From assembly GCA_934725685.1 (NCBI GenBank), contig CAKVBX010000005.1:8157-72156 (forward strand): a stretch of 64,000 nt of DNA. The letters are read 5' to 3'. The position numbers were made by a program, and so were the translations under genes. The stretch is from an uncultured Bacilli bacterium (GTDB lineage Bacteria > Bacillota_I > Bacilli_A > RFN20 > CAG-288). Shown here piece by piece: positions 24,196-33,001 of this stretch (position 1 is the first letter of the stretch; each line of letters opens with the position of its first letter). The notes under the pieces were generated by a model that did no database searches, had not been told where the DNA came from, and saw only the letters and a program-made list of their open reading frames with translations.

Positions 24196-25124
24196 TTCAG
24201 TATGGATCCCTGAAGATCATGGACACCGTTGTTGAAATCGGATGCAGTCATAATCTTTTTTCCCGGCCTCTGGAGAAGCTCGAGGATTACTTGTCCTTTT
24301 TCTAATTGAAGGACAATCTGCTTCTTATGGGCAAGGAGCACGGTTCCGGTTTCTCCGGAAACATCGTGATTATAGACGGAAGCCTGATAAATTTTGAGAA
24401 TCTCTTCCCCGAAGAATAGATGTCCGCCCGGCGTGAGGGAGAGGGAACGGACCTGATTGACAAACTCTTCTGGGGTCACATCCAGAAGAAGATGTTCCTC
24501 TTCCTTTTTGATGGTCGGGCAGAAGGTTGCCTCCTCATTGTCCTGTTTCACCGGACTGAGCTTTCCTTCAAAATAAAGGGGAAGGGAAGTGATGGCAAGC
24601 TTCAGGGCATCGTGGGAGAGCTTTTCCGCAAGAGTCGTATAGTTGTCCTTTTGATCAATCGGGGTGACAATCCGGCTATAGACATCGCCGGCATCGAGCT
24701 CATGGACCATTTCCATCAGGGAGACGCCGGTCTCCGTATCACCATTACGGAGCGCATACTGAATCGGAGCGGCACCCCGGTATTTCGGCAAGAGGGAAGC
24801 GTGAAGATTAAGCGGACGATAGGTTCCCATGACGAGAATCTCATCCGAGATAATCTGTCCATAGGCAAAGGTGAGAAGCAGATCCGGCTTCCATTCCTTC
24901 AGGATTTCGAAATCCTTGTTCAGTCTATGCGGTTTGTGGACAGGAAGACCTAATTCATGTGCCATCTTGGCGACAGGTGATTCTTCCACTTTGTTGTTTC
25001 TTCCACGGACCTTGTCCTCTTTGGTGACAACACCGACGATGTTGAAACCGGCTTCCACAAGGCCCTTCAAGGCATAGGCGGAAATCTCTGGCGTACCCAA
25101 ATATACGATTCTTTTGTTTTCCAT
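24192..25124 (-). CDS. fmt: Methionyl-tRNA formyltransferase
   Basis: 310 residues, full length. It formylates initiator Met-tRNA with 10-formyltetrahydrofolate. The catalytic stretch NLHASLLPKYRGAAPIQ (Asn, His) and the following METDAGD-like segment (VHELDAGDVYSR) with the catalytic aspartate are present, and a C-terminal OB-like domain follows. It is the first gene of a two-gene operon; the usual partners def and priA are not adjacent. Confidence 0.95.
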   Translation of the reverse strand: MENKRIVYLGTPEISAYALKGLVEAGFNIVGVVTKEDKVRGRNNKVEESPVAKMAHELGLPVHKPHRLNKDFEILKEWKPDLLLTFAYGQIISDEILVMGTYRPLNLHASLLPKYRGAAPIQYALRNGDTETGVSLMEMVHELDAGDVYSRIVTPIDQKDNYTTLAEKLSHDALKLAITSLPLYFEGKLSPVKQDNEEATFCPTIKKEEEHLLLDVTPEEFVNQVRSLSLTPGGHLFFGEEILKIYQASVYNHDVSGETGTVLLAHKKQIVLQLEKGQVILELLQRPGKKIMTASDFNNGVHDLQGSILK

Positions 25125-25191
25125 CTCAAAACCTCCCGTATGGACTTCAATATGTTATCATATTTGAAGTGTTCCGGTGAGGTAAAGCAAT

Positions 25192-26139
25192 ATGGTAACA
25201 AGATTTGTCTCCGCAGTCGCAGATCAGAATCTTCCAAGCAAAATCATTCTTACTGTGCTTTTCATGTTTTTGGTCGGCTCAATGCTTGGCTATCTGCTCG
25301 AAGTACTCTTCCGCCGTTTTGTCTCCGCCAAGAAATGGGTCAATCCAGGATTCATGAAGGGACCATGGCTCCCGCTTTACGGCTCAGGTGTTGTTCTCAT
25401 GTTCTTCCTCTGCTGGCTTTCGCTCGCCTTTCTTCCGAAATCCTTTACCTTCTACAATCCGACAGGCGAACTCTTCGGTCTTGAATATCAGAGCGGTCCG
25501 ACCGTCTATGACCTCATTCCGATTACGATTATGGGCTGCAGCATGATTTTTCTCGAATTCATTGCCGGCGTAATCTTCGTCAAAGGCTTCAAAGTACGCC
25601 TTTGGGATTACACCAACATGAGAGGAAATATCATGGGCATCATCTGCCCAGTCTTCTCTGTCATCTGGTTCCTAGTCGCCATTATCTTCTATTATGCTCT
25701 CACTCCTTTTGTCTATTCTGCATTCCACATCTCTTTCGCCTATATGTTCGGAAGTACTACTTCCGGAAGCGTCGCCCACTTCGGCTTCATCTTCCTACTA
25801 GGACTTGTCTACGGCATTTTTCTTGTCGACCTTGTGAAATCCATCGGTCTCTTCGGAAAAATTTCCCACTTTGCCAAGACATCCAATATTGTTGCCCGTT
25901 ATGAGAAACTCAACGAAGAACAGAAGAAACAGAGAAAAGAATACAAGGAGAAACTTGTCGCTGCCATTCCGGAAAGTTTGAAACGGAACAAGGAAAAAGC
26001 AGTTCTCACGGACACTTCCAAGAAGTTTTCCAACTTTGTCCGCAAAATCATCCTCATCGATCCCGGAAAGAACAATGCCAAAGAAAATTATGGGCCTGAT
26101 GGGAGACCGCTCAAGGAGGATGATGCAAAAACGGAGTAG
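25192..26139 (+). CDS. Membrane protein of the CmpB-like (PF06541) family
   Basis: 315 residues with about six hydrophobic helices in the first 220 residues and a highly charged C-terminal tail of about 85 residues. The family's hallmark pattern is seen: GSMLGYLLEVLFRR, the KWVNPGFMKGPWLPLYGSG block, and LWDYTNMRGNIMGIICPVFS. Members are often named putative ABC transporter permease, but a transport role is unproven. It is monocistronic; GTGAGG lies before the ATG. Confidence 0.75.
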   Translation: MVTRFVSAVADQNLPSKIILTVLFMFLVGSMLGYLLEVLFRRFVSAKKWVNPGFMKGPWLPLYGSGVVLMFFLCWLSLAFLPKSFTFYNPTGELFGLEYQSGPTVYDLIPITIMGCSMIFLEFIAGVIFVKGFKVRLWDYTNMRGNIMGIICPVFSVIWFLVAIIFYYALTPFVYSAFHISFAYMFGSTTSGSVAHFGFIFLLGLVYGIFLVDLVKSIGLFGKISHFAKTSNIVARYEKLNEEQKKQRKEYKEKLVAAIPESLKRNKEKAVLTDTSKKFSNFVRKIILIDPGKNNAKENYGPDGRPLKEDDAKTE

Positions 26140-26235
26140 TTCCTTTGTTGTATTCGATTTGCAAGAATGACTATGTTATGCGAAAAGCAATCTGTTCCTT
26201 ATTACACAAAGATTGCATGATAAGAACCGCTATCA

Positions 26236-26269
26236 AAAAAGCTCCTCTAAGAAGTATGAGGAGCTTTTT
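26236..26269. terminator. Bidirectional terminator
   Basis: A perfect 12-bp stem AAAAAGCTCCTC / GAGGAGCTTTTT with a 10-base loop, between the CmpB-like gene and the convergent protease gene. Confidence 0.85.
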
Positions 26270-26275
26270 CGGTGG

Positions 26276-27910
26276 TCAGTTTTTCATGAATGTGATTGTT
26301 GCTTTATGATCGGAGATTTTGTCGACACGGAAAGAATAGGCAAGTTCCGTTCCATTGTTCATAGAGGTCTTGTTGACAAGCTGACTGGAGAGATTGATTT
26401 TGTTCATCGAACTCCCCTGGTGGTAGAGATCATTGTCGGTGAGGTAGTAATCATGATTCCGGAAGGAACGCCCGGAAGCGGAAAGTTGGGTGATGAGGCG
26501 GTAATTCGGATTCATATAGTTCAAGGAAACCCCGCTCTCACCATCATAGTATCCTTTCGGGGAGTTGCTGTGAGCGACAATATAATAGTGATTATCATCG
26601 GTCTTTTTAAGGTCGTCGTATTGTGGAGAGACAGGATTGTAATCCTCATCGACATCGGTGAAGGAACAGATTCGGCTGTCGACATGGTAGGCCCGGATGC
26701 CTTCCGTTTTCAGCGTGACACCATAATTGTAACTGCCGTATCCTTCCTCCAAGTCCTGTTGATTGAGTCCGAGACTCGGTGAGAACAATTCAAGCATCAC
26801 ATATTCGTCATAGGCGGAAGTGACATCCTTCTTCTTTGTCGGAATGAGGACACAGTCTCCGGAGGTCGCTGCACTTTCGATTTCGATGGTGCCTTCCTTA
26901 TCGATGTAATAGGGCTCGTTCCAGCCTAAGACAAATTTGGAATAGCAGTCCTGCTCGATGATGTTGTTGTCCATCATGTCGACGGCACCCATGGGACTGT
27001 ATCCTTTGGAGCCGTATTTGTCTTGGGTCGTATAGGAATAGTAGTCGTCTAGGCTGAGCATGTGGCCGGTCTCATGGATGAAGGTGTGGGCATCGAGTTC
27101 CTTGGTGCCATAGCCTTCGTACATGAAGTCATAACTAGCCCAGAAATAATAGCCGCCCTCCGGAGAGGTGAGAGAACCTTCCGCTTCATAGTCCATCGTT
27201 GTATAAGCCCAGAAGAGACTCTCGTCTAGGGATTCTCCCTTGTATTGCGCTGTGTTGAAATCATCCGCAGAATAGATGAGGAAAACGCCGTCGATGAATC
27301 CGTCCTTATTGTTGTCAAATTCTTTGCAGTCGGTCTTGTACTTTGTCTTGTACCATGTGATTGCATTGCGGAAGAGTTCCGTGGAATATTCGCCGCTTCC
27401 GTCATCTTTCTCTGTCATCTCAGTGGAGGATAGATTGGGGTCATACCAATCGGAGACTATCCCTTTGAAATTCAGGGCGCCGTGAGAGGATTTTCTGTAA
27501 TAGGAAGACATGGATTCCCACCCGGTTTCGCTCGATTCTCCGAAGAGCGTCTTCTGAATATCGGAACGGATCTTTTCCGTTGCATTGCTCTTGTAGTCGG
27601 AGACGACGACGGGGATGACAAGGACATTGATGTCACCGGTGGAGGGGGTATAAGGATAACCGGTGAGCGAGGAGTAATCCTGCTGTGAGACGGAAGATTT
27701 GAGCTTGCGATAGCCCTCAGATGGTGTCTCACTTGTTTTTTCGGTATCTTTCTGTATCTCTGTGGTTGCGGATTCTTTTTCTGTCACAGGCGCGGTAGAA
27801 GGAGTTTCGGTCGCAGGATTCGGAGTGACCGGAGACGTCGAAGGATGAGAATTGCACCCTGCTAAGGTGACAAGAAGAGATGGGATTAGGATTCTATAAT
27901 GTGATTTCAT
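26276..27910 (-). CDS. Lipoprotein metalloprotease-like protein (M6 type)
   Basis: 544 residues. The lipoprotein signal ends at AGC (C19), followed by about 45 Thr/Pro/Ser/Glu-rich linker residues. The zinc site is FIHETGHMLSLDDYYS at about 278-293, the HExxHxxGxxD-like pattern of M6 (immune inhibitor A-like) peptidases, with a Ser where Gly is usual. SPMGAVDMMDNN follows, like the M6 Met-turn region. The N-terminal part contains the YYRKSSHG block common in such proteases. The start at 27910 (ATG with GTGAGG six bases upstream) is preferred over a GTG at 27922. It would act on proteins outside the cell while anchored to the membrane. Confidence 0.8.
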   Translation of the reverse strand: MKSHYRILIPSLLVTLAGCNSHPSTSPVTPNPATETPSTAPVTEKESATTEIQKDTEKTSETPSEGYRKLKSSVSQQDYSSLTGYPYTPSTGDINVLVIPVVVSDYKSNATEKIRSDIQKTLFGESSETGWESMSSYYRKSSHGALNFKGIVSDWYDPNLSSTEMTEKDDGSGEYSTELFRNAITWYKTKYKTDCKEFDNNKDGFIDGVFLIYSADDFNTAQYKGESLDESLFWAYTTMDYEAEGSLTSPEGGYYFWASYDFMYEGYGTKELDAHTFIHETGHMLSLDDYYSYTTQDKYGSKGYSPMGAVDMMDNNIIEQDCYSKFVLGWNEPYYIDKEGTIEIESAATSGDCVLIPTKKKDVTSAYDEYVMLELFSPSLGLNQQDLEEGYGSYNYGVTLKTEGIRAYHVDSRICSFTDVDEDYNPVSPQYDDLKKTDDNHYYIVAHSNSPKGYYDGESGVSLNYMNPNYRLITQLSASGRSFRNHDYYLTDNDLYHQGSSMNKINLSSQLVNKTSMNNGTELAYSFRVDKISDHKATITFMKN

Positions 27911-28020
27911 GTTGGACCTCACTGATGCCTTCCATTTTAAAGGAAACCTTAAGGAATGAAAAGGAAAACACTTGAATTTTATTATTTTCCTGTGAGGCAG
28001 TGCAAGGATATGGAAATCTA

Positions 28021-28048
28021 TTGAAAAACAGAAAAAATGCGCTATGCT
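28021..28048 (+). promoter_or_regulatory. Promoter of the esterase-like lipoprotein gene
   Basis: TTGAAA and TATGCT 16 bases apart, 23 bases before the ATG. Confidence 0.45.
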
Positions 28049-28071
28049 CTTATTGAACTAGGGGGTGCCTC

Positions 28072-28974
28072 ATGAAATGGAATAAACGATTGGCTTTGCT
28101 TTCGCTTCCTTTTCTTCTTGTTTCCTGCAAGATAGGGGAGAACAGTGCAACGGATAACGAAACGGAACGGAAAACCGATATGGTTGAGACAGATTCCTCT
28201 CTGACGGAAATAGAGGAACCGGCGACAGAACCGGATACTTCCGCCTCTATTACCTATGAGACAGAAGAACTGGCCGTGAAGAATGGGGAAAGCCGGATTG
28301 TCGGTGATTTTTATCGACCGAAGGTCGAAGGAAAGACACCGCTTGTCCTTCTCTCCCACAGTGCCTTCCTCACTGGGAAGTCCCTCCGTGTCTATGCCAA
28401 GTTCTTCGCTTCCCACGGCTATGCAGCTTATGCCTTTGATTTCTGCGGCGGAAGCAACAATAGCCGCAGTGACGGGAAAGTCGCTGACATGACGATTTTC
28501 ACCGAAGCGGAGGACCTGAAGACGGTCTTTTCCTACTTTACCTCACTCAATACCATCGATACCGAAAAAGTCTATCTTCTCGGAAGTTCCCAGGGTGGTC
28601 TGGTGACATCCGTTGCCGCCAAAGAACTCGGGGATAAAGTGGCCGGTCTCTTCCTCTTCTATCCGGCATTCAACATTCCGGAACAGGTGAAGAATTCATT
28701 CTTTTCCGGACCATATGGAGAAGATTTCATCAATACTCTGAGGGACTATGATCCCTATGAGGGAATGGAGAGGTTTACTAAGCCGGTTCTGATTTTCCAC
28801 GGGACCAAGGACAGCACGGTTCCGATTTCCTACTCGGAAAAGGCGGTCAACTGTTATCCCAATGCAGAGCTGATCCGTATCGAGGGAGCCTCACATGGCT
28901 TCAATACTGACAACTATAGTTTCACCGGAAACTATGATAGTCAGGTATTCTCCGTACTTAAAGAAAGAATTTGA
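28072..28974 (+). CDS. Alpha/beta-hydrolase lipoprotein, esterase-like
   Basis: 300 residues. The lipoprotein signal ends at VSC (C19), then about 50 linker residues rich in Thr, Glu and Asp. The hydrolase fold shows nucleophile S173 in GSSQG, acid D247 in HGTKDSTVP, and H275 in GASHGF, with an oxyanion LSHS near 94. The AFDFCGGSNNSRSDG segment resembles feruloyl/cinnamoyl esterases of gut bacteria. Substrate unknown; location on the outside of the membrane is inferred from the lipobox. A GGGGGTG ribosome site precedes the ATG. Confidence 0.8.
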   Translation: MKWNKRLALLSLPFLLVSCKIGENSATDNETERKTDMVETDSSLTEIEEPATEPDTSASITYETEELAVKNGESRIVGDFYRPKVEGKTPLVLLSHSAFLTGKSLRVYAKFFASHGYAAYAFDFCGGSNNSRSDGKVADMTIFTEAEDLKTVFSYFTSLNTIDTEKVYLLGSSQGGLVTSVAAKELGDKVAGLFLFYPAFNIPEQVKNSFFSGPYGEDFINTLRDYDPYEGMERFTKPVLIFHGTKDSTVPISYSEKAVNCYPNAELIRIEGASHGFNTDNYSFTGNYDSQVFSVLKERI

Positions 28975-29016
28975 AGAGGTAACCATCTTGCTTTGCCGAC
29001 ATGAAAATAGGATAAG

Positions 29017-29045
29017 AAAAAGAACCACAATGCGTGGCTCTTTTT
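29017..29045. terminator. Bidirectional terminator
   Basis: A 12-base stem (AAAAAGAACCAC / GTGGCTCTTTTT, one mismatch) with a 5-base loop between convergent genes. Confidence 0.8.
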
Positions 29046-29046
29046 C

Positions 29047-29802
29047 TTAGTAGAGATTGTATTGTACGACAGTTTTGGAATCGGAGATATCTCCGGAATT
29101 CTGATTGACGGCGTGTTGCTTCATCTCTTTCAGCATTCCGAAATCGTTCATGACGAGTGTTTCGCTGACAAGAGCGGATTCTGATCCGTACTTGTAGACC
29201 TTGTCCGTGAAGGAATAGACAAGGGTATTGTCGACAGCCTTCATGGAATCGAGTTCCGAAAGGATTCCTTTGAAGAAGTCAGCGAGATAATACCCACCCT
29301 GATAGCGGCCCGAAACCTCATTGGCATAGAAAATCGGAGTGTCGATTTCGGCTTCCATCTGGGACTGTGTATAGCGGAAGGAATAGGACTTGATTTGGCT
29401 TTCTGCCTCGAGGGATGGACTTCCGGTCAGCTTGATGCTGGCCACATAGATGGATTCCTCCGTGTTGTAGGAAAGACTGATTTCCTGCTTGGTGAGGTAA
29501 AGGACGGAACCGTACTTTTCATCATAGCTGATTCTCGTTCCGGAATAGGTGTCCGTTCTATGGTAGACATAATTGCTTTGGAAGGCAGACCGTTTTACTT
29601 CCATCTGATAGGTTTCCCGCCCGATTTCTCTTCCGTCGCTGTTTTTGATGACGTTTTCGTTGGTTGCGGAAAGACTCTTCACTGTTTCCTTGGCTTTTTC
29701 CATCGTAGGGGAGTAGATGAGTGCGGCGATGTCAGAAGGGATTTCGACCTTTGAACAGGCGGTGAGAAATAGGAGAGAACAGAGGAGGCTTGTCTTACGC
29801 AT
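29047..29802 (-). CDS. Small lipoprotein of unknown function
   Basis: 251 residues. The signal MRKTSLLCSLLFLTAC gives lipidation at C16. The rest is polar and rich in Ser, Tyr and Thr, with a beta-strand-like pattern and no domain I recognise. Its start overlaps the preceding lipoprotein gene by 8 bases, so the two are coupled and lie directly downstream of the extended sugar ABC ATPase. The last residues sit on the edge of the terminator hairpin. Confidence 0.7.
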   Translation of the reverse strand: MRKTSLLCSLLFLTACSKVEIPSDIAALIYSPTMEKAKETVKSLSATNENVIKNSDGREIGRETYQMEVKRSAFQSNYVYHRTDTYSGTRISYDEKYGSVLYLTKQEISLSYNTEESIYVASIKLTGSPSLEAESQIKSYSFRYTQSQMEAEIDTPIFYANEVSGRYQGGYYLADFFKGILSELDSMKAVDNTLVYSFTDKVYKYGSESALVSETLVMNDFGMLKEMKQHAVNQNSGDISDSKTVVQYNLY

Positions 29803-30445
29803 AGGTATAAGTCACCCGATAGTAGACGGTATTTTCTTGCGTGACGTTTTCGGCTCCGACGGTCTGAATGAGTTCTTCTTTTAAGAACCCATCCTTGTCA
29901 TAAGTGACTGAAATGTCAAACCTTGCATTGAGTCTGATATCCTTAGCTTTAACAAGGTTATCATCGGTCTTGACATTGCCAATACGGCACTCTTTGGAGA
30001 TGTTGTTGACAAAGAAGACGTGAGTGCTGTTCTCAGTTTTGTAATCGATGTGATGAATCGGATCGCCCGTGAAATTCATGATGAAATTGAATGTGGCAAA
30101 GCTGAATTCAGCACTGTCGGTCGTCTCATCGTCTGGATAGAAAGTGTCGGAGCTCAGCCTTATGGGGAGATGAAGGGCGTAGGAGGAACCGCAGTCGAAG
30201 CCGTTTTCGACTTTTCCGTCGATGGCCTCTAAGGTCGGAACCGTCCCTTCCTTGGTTTTATCGAAGAAGAACTTATCAAACTGAAGGACATGTCCTTCCG
30301 GCTCTCCGTAGTACTTGGTAAGTGTGGTCGCCTTTGGAATCGAAGCGAGACCCTCCTTCGTTTTTTTGATGAAATCCTGTTCGTTATAGGAAGAACAGGA
30401 GGCGAGGAGGAAGAGCGGCAATAGGAATAGAATGCGTTTCTTCAT
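29795..30445 (-). CDS. Small lipoprotein of unknown function
   Basis: 216 residues with a signal ending at ASC (C17). The mature part has alternating polar/hydrophobic strands (FEFATFNFIMNF-like, HHIDYKTENSTHVFFV) and ends in VYYRVTYTYA. Its end resembles that of the neighbouring lipoprotein (VVQYNLY), and both carry a KDGFLKEE / DFGMLKEM-like segment, so they may be distant relatives. It starts 9 bases after the ATPase stop and is probably in the maltodextrin operon. No function can be assigned. Confidence 0.7.
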   Translation of the reverse strand: MKKRILFLLPLFLLASCSSYNEQDFIKKTKEGLASIPKATTLTKYYGEPEGHVLQFDKFFFDKTKEGTVPTLEAIDGKVENGFDCGSSYALHLPIRLSSDTFYPDDETTDSAEFSFATFNFIMNFTGDPIHHIDYKTENSTHVFFVNNISKECRIGNVKTDDNLVKAKDIRLNARFDISVTYDKDGFLKEELIQTVGAENVTQENTVYYRVTYTYA

Positions 30446-30454
30446 AGACCCTCC

Positions 30455-32986
30455 TTAGTAGAGGCGGATATTCATATCGGACTCTGTGATTTCGGATCGG
30501 CTGAGATCAAATTCGAGTACCAGGTTGGTTCCGATTTCGTAGGCTTTTTCGCTTTCGAGGAAGAGAGACTGAATCTGTCCGTTGTCATCCGTATAGCTCG
30601 AACGGAGATAATAACGGTCTCCGTAGTCGAGAATCGATTCGACGGTGACCTTGAAGCCGTCGCCATCTTCCTTGATGGTGTAGGCGTCATGCGGGATGTC
30701 GACACGGAACCGGCGGGTGAAAACACGGGTACCGAGACCCTGGATGAGCTTGTTGGAGATGATGTCCGTGAGCAGGACATAGTGTCCGCCGTCGAACTGG
30801 AAGAAGAAGACAAAGCCCGCCTTCTTTTCTGCTTCTGCTCTCTTGTTCTTCAGAACCTTGATTTTTTCTTCATGGTCCTTAGAAAGGGCACGTTCCGGAT
30901 TGGTGGCGACCTTGACCTCTCTCTTCTTTTCCTTGATTTCCTTCTTCAGGAGGTCGATGGAGCGGTTGGCTTCGCTCTTTTCCTTGCTGAGTGCTGTCTC
31001 ATAGTCCTGAATCATGCCGTTGAGGATGCGGTTGATGGTGTTGTCCTTGTCAGTCTGGAAGTTGTCTCGGAAGATATGGTATTCATCCGTTCTTCTCTTT
31101 CTGGTGGCTTTATCCCTGTTGTTCTCCAGGAATTCCTTGTATTCCCTCTCTTCCTTTTCCTTCTTTTCCCGGAAGAGATTGTCGTTTTTGCTCTTGGCCT
31201 CCTTCTTAGCCTGTTCGAATTCCTTCTTGAGTTCAGTGAGCTTCTCTTTTTCGTTCTTCTTCAGATCGGCGATTTTCCGGTTGTTTGTTTCCGTCAGCGT
31301 TCTAAGCTCCTCTTTCTTGCTGGAAAGGACGGCGGCATGGTCCTGACTCTGGAGGTCATGAAGCTTCTCTTCATAATTCTTGTCTTCGAGTGCGATTTCG
31401 GCACTGACATAATCGGAGGCTGCTTTGATCTTGTCCTCACGATACTTTGTAAACTCGGCATTGTTGGTTTCTGCCATAACGGTCTCATAATTGAAAAAAT
31501 TGGCATGGAAGGCATCCTTGGAACCTAACGGAACGATGATATCGATACCATCGTGACGATAGGTGATGCGGGTGAAGTCGAAAGTGACATGGACTTCCCT
31601 GCCTTCCTCCATCTCCTTGTCGGAGAGGGCAAAGAAGACACGGCCGCCACATTCGAGGTGAATGAGTTTCGTGCCGGAAATGTCCTCGGTGAAAAGCACT
31701 TTGGCTGGAAGACCTTCCTCTCGGAAGAGGACGGCATCCACCGGAACCTGGAGCTCGCCGTCACGGAAGTCACCGGAGACTAAGGCGTGAGGGAGCGTTA
31801 GACTCTCGGAAAGCAGGGAAAGCCTGTTTCCCTTGATGCTGGCCCGGAAGGAGTTGTACTGTGGAATGCGAGGGAGAATGGTCTCCTCGGTTTCCTTGTC
31901 GAAGAAATAGGTCTTGTCGAAATCGAAGAGGACCTGAATGGTCTCTCCGACCTTGAGATTCCCGATTTCGCGGACACGGATGATGATTTCCTTGCCGTCT
32001 TCCTTGGCGAGATTGCCATAGATGAGGCATTCGTTTCCGAGTTCCTCGAAGTGGGAGATGACAACTGGGAGAGAATCTTCTCTCTTCGTATCGACGATGC
32101 TGATGTTTTCGGAACGGACACCGAGGGTCAGGGCGTGCTTGCCGTCGAGATAGGAAGGAAGTGCCTTGATGAGACGGTTGTAGTCAATCCGGATATCGTC
32201 ATCCAGGCCTTCGACTTTCATATGGACCGTCTCTCCATCTCTTTCCAGGGTGCAGGGGAGGAAATTCATCTGCGGCGTGCCGATGAAGCCGGCGACGAAG
32301 ATGTTTTCCGGATAGTTGTAAAGATTCTTCGGAGTGTCAACCTGCTGGATGCGTCCACCCTTCATGACGACGACACGGTCGCCTAAGGTCATGGCCTCGG
32401 TCTGGTCGTGGGTGACGTAGATGAAGGTCGTCTTCAGTTTCTGATGTAGCTTTGCGATTTCCGTTCTCATCTGGGCACGGAGTTTGGCGTCGAGGTTGGA
32501 GAGCGGCTCATCGAGGAGCATGACCTTCGGATCGCGCAGGATAGCGCGTCCTAAAGAGACACGCTGTCTCTGACCGCCGGACATGTTTCTCGGCTTTTTG
32601 TCGAGATAATCCTTGATACCGAGGATATCGGCAGCCCAAAGGACCTTTTCCTGGATGACATCTTCCGGTACATGGCGTAAGCGGAGACCGAAGGCCATGT
32701 TTTCATAGACGGTCATGTGCGGATAAAGGGCATAGTTCTGGAAAACCATGGCGATATCTCTGTCCTTCGGCTCCATGTCGTTGACAATGGTAGAATCGAT
32801 GTAGAGCTCACCGGCGGTGATTTCCTCGAGTCCGGCAATCATGCGGAGAGTCGTACTCTTACCGCAACCGGAAGGACCGACGAAGACGATGAATTCTCCG
32901 TTCTTGATGTCGAGGGAGAAGTCGTTGACGGCTTTGGTGCCGTTAGGATAGACTTTGTAAATGTGTTCTAGTTTCAGATTTGCCAT
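30455..32986 (-). CDS. Sugar ABC transporter ATPase (MsmX/MalK type) with long coiled-coil C-terminal extension
   Basis: 843 residues; the family usually has about 370. Residues 1-235 are a canonical ATPase: Walker A GPSGCGKST 37-45, Q-loop Q83, signature MSGGQ 135-139, Walker B VMLLDEP 155-161, H193. Residues 285-370 are the usual MalK-type regulatory (TOBE) domain. Added to this are a second TOBE-like region (about 376-486), a highly charged Lys/Glu coiled coil (about 505-725), and a final beta-rich domain (733-843) ending in FDLSRSEI, which echoes VLFDFDKTYF and VTFDFTRITY at the ends of the two earlier TOBE regions. It is the only ATPase in the maltodextrin locus and must energise its permeases. 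What the extension binds is unknown. Confidence 0.9.
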   Translation of the reverse strand: MANLKLEHIYKVYPNGTKAVNDFSLDIKNGEFIVFVGPSGCGKSTTLRMIAGLEEITAGELYIDSTIVNDMEPKDRDIAMVFQNYALYPHMTVYENMAFGLRLRHVPEDVIQEKVLWAADILGIKDYLDKKPRNMSGGQRQRVSLGRAILRDPKVMLLDEPLSNLDAKLRAQMRTEIAKLHQKLKTTFIYVTHDQTEAMTLGDRVVVMKGGRIQQVDTPKNLYNYPENIFVAGFIGTPQMNFLPCTLERDGETVHMKVEGLDDDIRIDYNRLIKALPSYLDGKHALTLGVRSENISIVDTKREDSLPVVISHFEELGNECLIYGNLAKEDGKEIIIRVREIGNLKVGETIQVLFDFDKTYFFDKETEETILPRIPQYNSFRASIKGNRLSLLSESLTLPHALVSGDFRDGELQVPVDAVLFREEGLPAKVLFTEDISGTKLIHLECGGRVFFALSDKEMEEGREVHVTFDFTRITYRHDGIDIIVPLGSKDAFHANFFNYETVMAETNNAEFTKYREDKIKAASDYVSAEIALEDKNYEEKLHDLQSQDHAAVLSSKKEELRTLTETNNRKIADLKKNEKEKLTELKKEFEQAKKEAKSKNDNLFREKKEKEEREYKEFLENNRDKATRKRRTDEYHIFRDNFQTDKDNTINRILNGMIQDYETALSKEKSEANRSIDLLKKEIKEKKREVKVATNPERALSKDHEEKIKVLKNKRAEAEKKAGFVFFFQFDGGHYVLLTDIISNKLIQGLGTRVFTRRFRVDIPHDAYTIKEDGDGFKVTVESILDYGDRYYLRSSYTDDNGQIQSLFLESEKAYEIGTNLVLEFDLSRSEITESDMNIRLY
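30812..31474 (-). other. Coiled-coil segment inside the ABC ATPase
   Basis: Encodes residues 505-725: nearly uninterrupted Lys/Glu/Asp/Arg/Asn with spaced Leu/Ile/Ala, no Pro apart from one at 697 and almost no Gly. It begins after NYETVMAETNN and ends before the hydrophobic GFVFFFQF that opens the last beta domain. Charge and heptad-like spacing suggest a long helical rod. Confidence 0.75.
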
Positions 32987-33001
32987 AAAGCTAATTCTCC
33001 T

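Noticed and set aside
27911..27922. GTG start for the M6-type protease four codons upstream
   Set aside because: GTGAGG works better as the ribosome site of the ATG at 27910.
30689..31528. Leucine/phenylalanine-rich open frame opposite the coiled coil, looking like a membrane protein
   Set aside because: The complement of Lys/Glu-rich codons reads as Leu/Phe/Ser; it is an artefact of the coiled-coil composition.
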